From positions 1 to 58,765 of the forward strand of contig CALVEV010000033.1 of assembly GCA_944326685.1 (NCBI GenBank): 58,765 nucleotides of DNA, written 5' to 3'. This document shows, one piece after another, positions 53,922 to 58,765 of this stretch; position 1 is the first letter of the stretch, and the number at the start of each line of letters is the position of its first letter. Under the pieces are notes generated by a model that ran no database searches, was not told the DNA's origin, and saw nothing but the letters and a program-made list of their open reading frames with translations. The position numbers were made by a program, and so were the translations under genes. This DNA is from Candidatus Gastranaerophilales bacterium (GTDB lineage Bacteria; Cyanobacteriota; Vampirovibrionia; Gastranaerophilales; Gastranaerophilaceae).

Positions 53922-53955
53922 ACCTAGAAAGAATTATTTTCTCTCTAGGTAATTT
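53922..53955. terminator. Terminator hairpin after amidase gene
   Basis: ACCTAGA pairs with TCTAGGT across an AT-rich loop with further partial pairing, then AATTTTTG. Confidence 0.6.
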
Positions 53956-53999
53956 TTGAAAATTTAAATATTACTTCCTAAAAATAATTATTCCAACAA

Positions 54000-54125
54000 T
54001 TACAAATGGTAAGTAATACCAAAGAACATTAATGTTCCGATACTCAATATGTGCGTAAATGGGTATTGTTTTAGGTTTTTGTATTTTTGATATAAAGTTT
54101 TTAACTTCTCAAATATGTTATCCAT
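54000..54125 (-). pseudogene. Truncated, chimeric membrane-protein copy
   Basis: A 41-codon remnant. Its first 25 codons (MDNIFEKLKTLYQKYKNLKQ and on) match the gene at 56393-56770 almost exactly; the next ten (ILSIGTLMFFG) match the gene at 54582-54941; then a stop. The sequence 5' of the start also matches that of the 56770 gene as far as about 54165. Evidence of recombination between paralogues. Confidence 0.75.
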
Positions 54126-54235
54126 AGACTGATTGTATAGGATTTTCTTACAAAAGTCTATGCACAATTGTTTATTATATTTTGAAACAAGGTGTAAGTT
54201 ATTAGTAATAATTTCAAATTATAATGTTTCATCTT

Positions 54236-54577
54236 TTACATAATAAATAATGCTAATGTAGAAACAACAAATTGTATAATAAATAATATATTACCTTGTT
54301 TCCAAAACTTATTGTATTTAGGATTTTCTAGTAAAAAAGAATCTTTTATTGGCTTATTTATAAATAATTGTATAAAATAGATTATTAAACTGAATACAAA
54401 AACTGATATAGTAAAATATGATGTAAATACAAATGAAAGCACTAAAAACCATATATTTAATGTTAATATAGAAGCAATCATATAAAATAAGATTGTTATT
54501 AATGTGAAATTTCCACTCAAACTTAGTAAATGTGTAAATATATTTTTTTTGAGATTATAATGTTTTAAATTTTGCAT
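54236..54577 (-). CDS. Small multi-span membrane protein, paralogue
   Basis: A 113-residue protein with three or four membrane helices. N-terminal LKHYNLKKNIFTHLLSLSG matches the family pattern LKQYxFTHxxSIG, and FLLENPKYNKFWKQGNILFI the pre-final-helix motif. Four bases downstream of the next paralogue, same strand. Confidence 0.7.
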   Translation of the reverse strand: MQNLKHYNLKKNIFTHLLSLSGNFTLITILFYMIASILTLNIWFLVLSFVFTSYFTISVFVFSLIIYFIQLFINKPIKDSFLLENPKYNKFWKQGNILFIIQFVVSTLALFIM

Positions 54578-54581
54578 AAAA

Positions 54582-54941
54582 TTATATCCATATTCCTCTA
54601 TATCTAAGACTTATAAGAGTTATAAAAATAATGAATAATATATTTCCTATATTCCAAAAGATATTATATGTTTTGTTTTCAAGAAAAAATTTTTCTTGAA
54701 TATATGTTTTTTTGAAAAATTGTATAATTCCAATAGTTAATGTGACTATGCACCAAAAAATATAAAACAGTGGTAAGCAGTTTTTAGTTACATGAAATAT
54801 TGTTGTATTAATTTTTAATATATGAATAATGTAGTTGGCAAAAATAATACCAAAGAACATTAATGTTCCGATACTCAATATGTGTGTAAATTGGTATTGT
54901 TTTAGGTTTTTGTATTGGTTATATAAGGTCAATATATTCAT
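54582..54941 (-). CDS. Small multi-span membrane protein, paralogue
   Basis: A 119-residue paralogue with NLKQYQFTHILSIGTLMFFG at the start and FFLENKTYNIFWNIGNILFI before the last helix. Predicted inner-membrane. It is head-to-head with the lipase gene (55 bases between starts), so the two may share a regulatory region. Confidence 0.7.
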   Translation of the reverse strand: MNILTLYNQYKNLKQYQFTHILSIGTLMFFGIIFANYIIHILKINTTIFHVTKNCLPLFYIFWCIVTLTIGIIQFFKKTYIQEKFFLENKTYNIFWNIGNILFIIFITLISLRYRGIWI

Positions 54942-54996
54942 ATATTTGAGATTAAAATTTTGTTATTACTAGTTATTGTATAAAAAGGAGTTAATG

Positions 54997-55905
54997 ATGT
55001 CAAATCAAGTAAACTTTAAATTACATGATGATTTAAGATTAATGAGTATTGCTGCATATAATGATATTAATATGAAATCTATTGATAATTTTAGATTAGT
55101 ATTTAATAGGAAAAATCCTAAAAATGGATTTGAAGCCTCTGTTTTTCAAAGAGGTAAGGATATAGTAATTGCTTTTAAAGGTTCTACAGATTTTAATGAT
55201 TTTATTAATGATAAAGAAATGTTTAAATCTAAGGAACCAAATCAATTGAATGATGCCTTAAAATTATATAATGAAATAAAAGAATTACAAAAACAATTTC
55301 CTAATTTGAATATTATTTTAACCGGACATTCTCTTGGAGGTAGTTTAGCACAAATGGTTGGGGCTATTACAGGAGAATTGACGGTTACTTTTTCTGCGTA
55401 TGGAACTGCTAATTTGATTAGAAAAAGAATAAAATATTCTTCAAATATTATAAATTATGGAGCTGCTTATGATTTAATATTTCTCTCGAATCTTCCTAAC
55501 CAAATAGGCTCTGCCCGTTTGGTTAATAGTACATCTCTTTTATTGAATCATTTTATGGAAAACTATCAATCTTTGGAAACTTCTATTGAAGTTGATAAAC
55601 ATACACTAAAACCAGTTAATCCAAATGATATTATTAATAGTTATGAATATAAGAAAAAACTTTTGAAATCTTCTTCAACTGGTTATGCCTCAAATATAGA
55701 AGAATATAGTAGTGGGAAATATGTACCTGCTAATTCACAATGTGCAGGTACATATAAAGTATCAGGTTATACTCGTGAAGATGGTACGAAAGTCGGCTCT
55801 TATTGGAGAACATGTGGGGCGAAACATAAATCTGATAAAAAAATTCCTCCAATGCATAATTTATCTGATGAAGAAATAGATAAAATTATGAGAGATTATA
55901 TTTAA
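54997..55905 (+). CDS. Class-3 lipase-like hydrolase with C-terminal tag
   Basis: A 302-residue alpha/beta hydrolase. ATG at 54997 is favoured (AAAGGAG six bases before); another ATG is three bases upstream. VIAFKGSTDFNDFIND precedes LTGHSLGGSLAQ, whose serine near residue 113 is the nucleophile. AAYDLIFL offers the aspartate and LLNHFMENY the histidine, so a full triad is visible. No signal peptide. After about 225 comes a separate C-terminal domain with CAGTYKVSGYTREDG and SYWRTCGAKH, repeated in the fragment at 48437. Likely a phospholipase. Flanked by membrane paralogues on the opposite strand. Confidence 0.82.
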   Translation: MSNQVNFKLHDDLRLMSIAAYNDINMKSIDNFRLVFNRKNPKNGFEASVFQRGKDIVIAFKGSTDFNDFINDKEMFKSKEPNQLNDALKLYNEIKELQKQFPNLNIILTGHSLGGSLAQMVGAITGELTVTFSAYGTANLIRKRIKYSSNIINYGAAYDLIFLSNLPNQIGSARLVNSTSLLLNHFMENYQSLETSIEVDKHTLKPVNPNDIINSYEYKKKLLKSSSTGYASNIEEYSSGKYVPANSQCAGTYKVSGYTREDGTKVGSYWRTCGAKHKSDKKIPPMHNLSDEEIDKIMRDYI

Positions 55906-55998
55906 GGGGAGATTTTCCCCTTTGATATAATTCTATAATATTGGAAAAAATTTGTTGAATATTTCTTGTAGAAATTGGAGTTGTATTTTTATAGTTAT

Positions 55999-56373
55999 TT
56001 ATTTTAGATATCCAATAAATAACCCAAGTAAAAATAATGAAAATAAAAAATTCCCTAGATTCCATATAATATTATATATTTTGTTAGAGATTAAGAAATT
56101 ATTTTTTATTTTTGTTTTAGTCAAGTAACATATTAAGCCTATCAATAAACTTATACCTATATATATTAAGTAAAAGAATAATAAATAGATTATATAAAAT
56201 GCAAGTATTCCACCTGCACCACTTTTTTGGGCATCTCCTGTTATAATAAATGTAACATATAACAATATTGGTTGAATAAATACTAAAAGACTTCCGATAC
56301 TTATAAAATGTGTAAATGGATATTGTTTAAGGTTTTTGTATTTTGAATATAATTTTTGGATTAGATATTTCAT
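55999..56373 (-). CDS. Small multi-span membrane protein, paralogue
   Basis: A 124-residue paralogue with four helices. KNLKQYPFTHFISIGSLLVF at the start; NKIYNIIWNLGNFLFSLFLL at the end. Convergent with the lipase gene. Confidence 0.7.
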   Translation of the reverse strand: MKYLIQKLYSKYKNLKQYPFTHFISIGSLLVFIQPILLYVTFIITGDAQKSGAGGILAFYIIYLLFFYLIYIGISLLIGLICYLTKTKIKNNFLISNKIYNIIWNLGNFLFSLFLLGLFIGYLK

Positions 56374-56392
56374 ATATTAAATAATTCTCCTA

Positions 56393-56770
56393 TTAGGATT
56401 TAAAAATGATTAGTTTAAATATTTTATAAATTAGTAATAATAATATTAATAAAATATTTCCGATGTGCCAAAATTTATTATATAGTTTGTTTTGCAGTAA
56501 ATAAGAATCCTTAATTTTGGTTTTAGTAAATATTTGTATTATACCGACAATTAAACTTATTATTAGTATCGCTACAAATGTGTATGGAAGTATTTGAATA
56601 GCAAATAATAGATAAACATAATTTGATGTGTATATTGAATTAATTATCGAAAATAATAATAAAATAAATGTACTATATGTTCCCAAAATTATTATGTGTG
56701 TAAATGGGTATTGTTTTAGGTTTTTGTATTTTTGATATAAAGTTTTTAACTTTTCAAATATGTTATCCAT
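56393..56770 (-). CDS. Small multi-span membrane protein, paralogue
   Basis: A 125-residue paralogue starting at the ATG at 56770; upstream in-frame codons are not needed. MDNIFEKLKTLYQKYKNLKQ then YPFTHIIILGTY, and LLQNKLYNKFWHIGNILLIL before the last helix. The leader has an inverted repeat CATAGACT/AGTCTATG, also present at the truncated copy near 54120-54165. Twenty bases upstream of the previous gene; likely one transcript. Confidence 0.7.
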   Translation of the reverse strand: MDNIFEKLKTLYQKYKNLKQYPFTHIIILGTYSTFILLLFSIINSIYTSNYVYLLFAIQILPYTFVAILIISLIVGIIQIFTKTKIKDSYLLQNKLYNKFWHIGNILLILLLLIYKIFKLIIFKS

Positions 56771-56895
56771 AGACTGATTGTATAGTATTTTCTTACAAAA
56801 GTCTATGAGAATATATATATTGCAGTTTGTAACAAATGTTATTCTTGGTATCAATTTTTTAGCTTTACCTGTCTTATTATCTCCGGAAGGTTTAT

Positions 56896-58020
56896 ATGAT
56901 TAAGATATCAGGTCTAAAATACATCCCCGAAAAAATTGCTTCTACTAAATTCTTAGGTGTGACAAAAACACATCTCTTTGCTATACCTAAATCTCTTGAA
57001 GCATCTCCAATTAAAGATACTCTTATCAAAACAAACCCTCAAAATTTTATTCTTGGCTCAAATCCTAAAAAACTTATAAAAGAAATTACTTCTGTCGATA
57101 CTTCTGCGATTGGAAAAGATGCTGCTGTGTTCCAAATCCCAAACCAAGATGGACTCGTTCTTAGGGTTGAGCAATCTGCATTAGAAAAACTTGATCAACT
57201 ATCTGATAATCTAAAACTTATTCCAATAAAACATAAACCTAATGTGTTGGCGCATGATAATCTTGGGCTTCCTCTGTATTCTGTAATTGACAAAGACTCT
57301 CAATTATATACAAGACAATCTATACTCCCTACTGAAGCTCTTGCTCAAAAAGATAATATTATGATTCTTAAAAAAGTTACAGGGAAACATCCAGCTGTCG
57401 ATGCTTATAATGCCTTGATGAAACTTATGGGAGTTGCTGAAAATGAACCGAATGTTCCTCAATATCTTAATTTCCATCAGCTAACTTTGATTAGAGGGAA
57501 CTATGGCAAAGATGCTGCAAAAGAATGTTTGAGGATTATTAAACAAGGCGGTGAACAGAATATTCCTGAGAATTATTTTATGCCTGGTTCAGATTCTTTC
57601 ACTTTTGTAAACTGTGATACATTCAAAGAAAATTATGCAAATTATGTTAAATCATACATAGATTATTTGAAAGATGTTTCTAAAATGCCGAAAAAATCTT
57701 TCAAAGAAGCTGTTGATACTATCTTGATGGATAAGGATTTCTTGATTGATTTCCAACATACAAACAATACATTTGTTGATTTACCAAACAAAAAATTCAA
57801 TTTTATGGATTTTGAATATGATAAAGCAAATGCAAAATATATCTATGAGAACCCTGTAAAAGAGTTCAGAAATGTTCTACTTGGCAAATGTTTCAGTAAA
57901 CCTGTAAGCAACCCTGCGGCTTTATTACTTGAAGAAAAAGATGCGAATATCGCTAAAAAATATATGGCTAAGATTACTGAAAAAGTTAACTCTGTTACTC
58001 CTGACGAATATAAATTCTAG
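56896..58020 (+). CDS. Unknown protein, possible kinase-like fold
   Basis: A 374-residue protein, not recognised by family. The layout suggests a protein-kinase-like or phosphotransferase-like fold: AVFQIPNQDGLVLRVEQSAL as beta strands, then LIDFQHTNNTFVDLPNKKFN with HxxN and MDFEYD in the places of the catalytic loop and DFG. The lysine of beta-3 is not clear, so it may be inactive. GGAAGG ribosome binding site. Its stop abuts a GGGGTAAAT cluster. Confidence 0.6.
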   Translation: MIKISGLKYIPEKIASTKFLGVTKTHLFAIPKSLEASPIKDTLIKTNPQNFILGSNPKKLIKEITSVDTSAIGKDAAVFQIPNQDGLVLRVEQSALEKLDQLSDNLKLIPIKHKPNVLAHDNLGLPLYSVIDKDSQLYTRQSILPTEALAQKDNIMILKKVTGKHPAVDAYNALMKLMGVAENEPNVPQYLNFHQLTLIRGNYGKDAAKECLRIIKQGGEQNIPENYFMPGSDSFTFVNCDTFKENYANYVKSYIDYLKDVSKMPKKSFKEAVDTILMDKDFLIDFQHTNNTFVDLPNKKFNFMDFEYDKANAKYIYENPVKEFRNVLLGKCFSKPVSNPAALLLEEKDANIAKKYMAKITEKVNSVTPDEYKF

Positions 58021-58290
58021 GGGGTAGGGGTAAATATATGGGGGTAAATAGAGGGGATAAATAAAACATGCCTACCTGCGTAGCAGTGAGCAGAGGTATG
58101 GTTGTGATGTTGTGTCGGTATAATTCTAACTTGTAGTCTCAAACCAAACCGGAAACTCAACGTAACCTGTCTACGTTATACTGCGCCTCGCATTAAACGG
58201 CACCGCTCGCAATCACAACGAAAACTCAACGTTTCCGTTGATTCTTGCTCGTCTCTCACTTCGTTCGTGCCTCTGCTCGGCTTGCAAAAA
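58021..58290. repeat. GGGGTAAAT cluster and GC-rich structured repeat
   Basis: 58021-58062 holds GGGGTAAAT motifs. 58072-58285 is GC-richer than its surroundings and has nested inverted repeats: GAGCAGAGG with CCTCTGCTC (about 58088 and 58270), GTTGTGAT with ATCACAAC (about 58101 and 58212), AACGTA with TACGTT (about 58158-58176) and CAACG with CGTTG (about 58229-58242). No gene is supported. It is either a dispersed repeat or a structured RNA. Confidence 0.6.
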
Positions 58291-58310
58291 AAAGCGGCTT
58301 ATAAGCCGCT
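58284..58310 (-). terminator. Rho-independent terminator of the right-edge gene
   Basis: AGCGGCTTATAAGCCGCT is an 18-bp palindrome followed on the minus strand by eight T residues. A second weaker hairpin (AAGTTAAT with ATTAACTT) lies at 58346-58370. ATTTACCCC motifs fill 58449-58482. Together these cover the gap up to the partial gene. Confidence 0.8.
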
Positions 58311-58481
58311 AAAATTTTTCCTAATTTGTCCCTGTCCGATTTAAAAAGTTAATCATGGTCTAATTAACTTATTTTTATTCTTTTTTAAGATTCTCTTTTA
58401 ACTATCATTTTTGAGGTTTTATTGAGTAGGCTGAATATAGACTATCTATATTTACCCCTTTACCACTTTACTCATTTACCC

Positions 58482-58765
58482 CTAGGCGATGAAGTTGTTT
58501 CCGAATCTGTTTGCGCCGTAGAAGAAGGATTCTTTCATAATCTGTTGGAAATTCTTTCTTCTTACTGCCTTGTTTCCAATCTTGGTGTTGTTAATGTCCT
58601 CTATTGATTTCTTGTAATACTCGTTTGCAACTGATGTCATAAACACTTTCTGTGGTGCCATTCCATCGTATTTGGTTTCTGTCCCGTCTGCATTATCAAT
58701 GACATCAAACAAATCGCTAACTTTTGATGATAATTTAACAACATCTTCTTCTTCGTGTTTTTTCA
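58482..58765 (-). CDS. Partial hypothetical protein, 5' end at or beyond window edge
   Basis: At least 94 residues are visible without an upstream stop. The first complete codons at the edge read KKHEEEDVVKLSSKVSDL, preceded by bases TG. If the base outside the window is A, the ATG is at the border. An internal TTG at 58712 is an unlikely start. The protein is hydrophilic (QKVFMTSVANEYYKKSIEDI, KESFFYGANRFGNNF), unrecognised, and ends next to an ATTTACCCC motif. Confidence 0.55.
   Translation of the reverse strand, partial: KKHEEEDVVKLSSKVSDLFDVIDNADGTETKYDGMAPQKVFMTSVANEYYKKSIEDINNTKIGNKAVRRKNFQQIMKESFFYGANRFGNNFIA

Overview
The window is AT-rich bacterial chromosome with dense coding. The host is probably a flagellated bacterium with two membranes: it has flgB-flgC-fliE, an MsbA-type exporter, UDP-galactopyranose mutase and a large surface-glycan cluster. 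Low GC, gene style and repeats would fit a gut Gastranaerophilales (Vampirovibrionia, non-photosynthetic Cyanobacteriota). That placement is an impression from gene content, not something the sequence proves.

Layout. 1-1.4 kb: a proline-rich six-residue-repeat protein, cut by an in-frame stop. 1.5-2.9 kb: a sigma-70 factor, a small gene and a divergent HTH regulator with a palindromic operator between them. 3.0-5.5 kb (minus): rpmG, tRNA-Trp, secE, nusG, rplK, rplA, ending in a terminator without rplJ/rplL. 5.7-6.8 kb: small genes and a dispersed repeat. 6.9-10.7 kb: a 1269-residue double UvrD-like helicase. 10.7-26.1 kb (minus): a ten-gene glycan operon reading from glf to a GT8-ABC exporter fusion, with several fused glycosyltransferases, two pyruvyl-transferase-like proteins and three methyltransferase domains. 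26.2-31.3 kb (minus): response regulator, histidine kinase, flgB, flgC, fliE, alr. 31.7-35.8 kb: tRNA-Arg, then an operon with a secreted protein, a HlyD-like membrane-fusion protein and a BioG-like hydrolase. 35.9-40.4 kb: a GNAT-like gene, then prfA-ylxR-infB.

41.2-53.9 kb holds a podovirus-type structural module: portal, scaffold, major capsid protein, decoration protein, head-tail adaptor, tail nozzle and amidase. The genes are intact, with good ribosome binding sites and many hairpins, but no large terminase, integrase or replication gene is visible. Two cargo islands, at 48.4-50.8 kb and 54.0-56.8 kb, carry minus-strand small membrane proteins, most of which look like one paralogous family. 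One island has a class-3 lipase whose C-terminal tag recurs as an interrupted orphan ORF in the other. This could be an effector/immunity or superinfection-exclusion system carried by a reduced or domesticated phage. After it come a possible kinase-fold protein and a partial gene at the window edge.

A strong genome-wide signal is a repeat family built on ATTTACCCC/GGGGTAAAT. It sits in most larger intergenic gaps, ends genes, flanks hairpin elements in the phage module and appears in frame inside two proteins, much like protein-coding palindromic elements.
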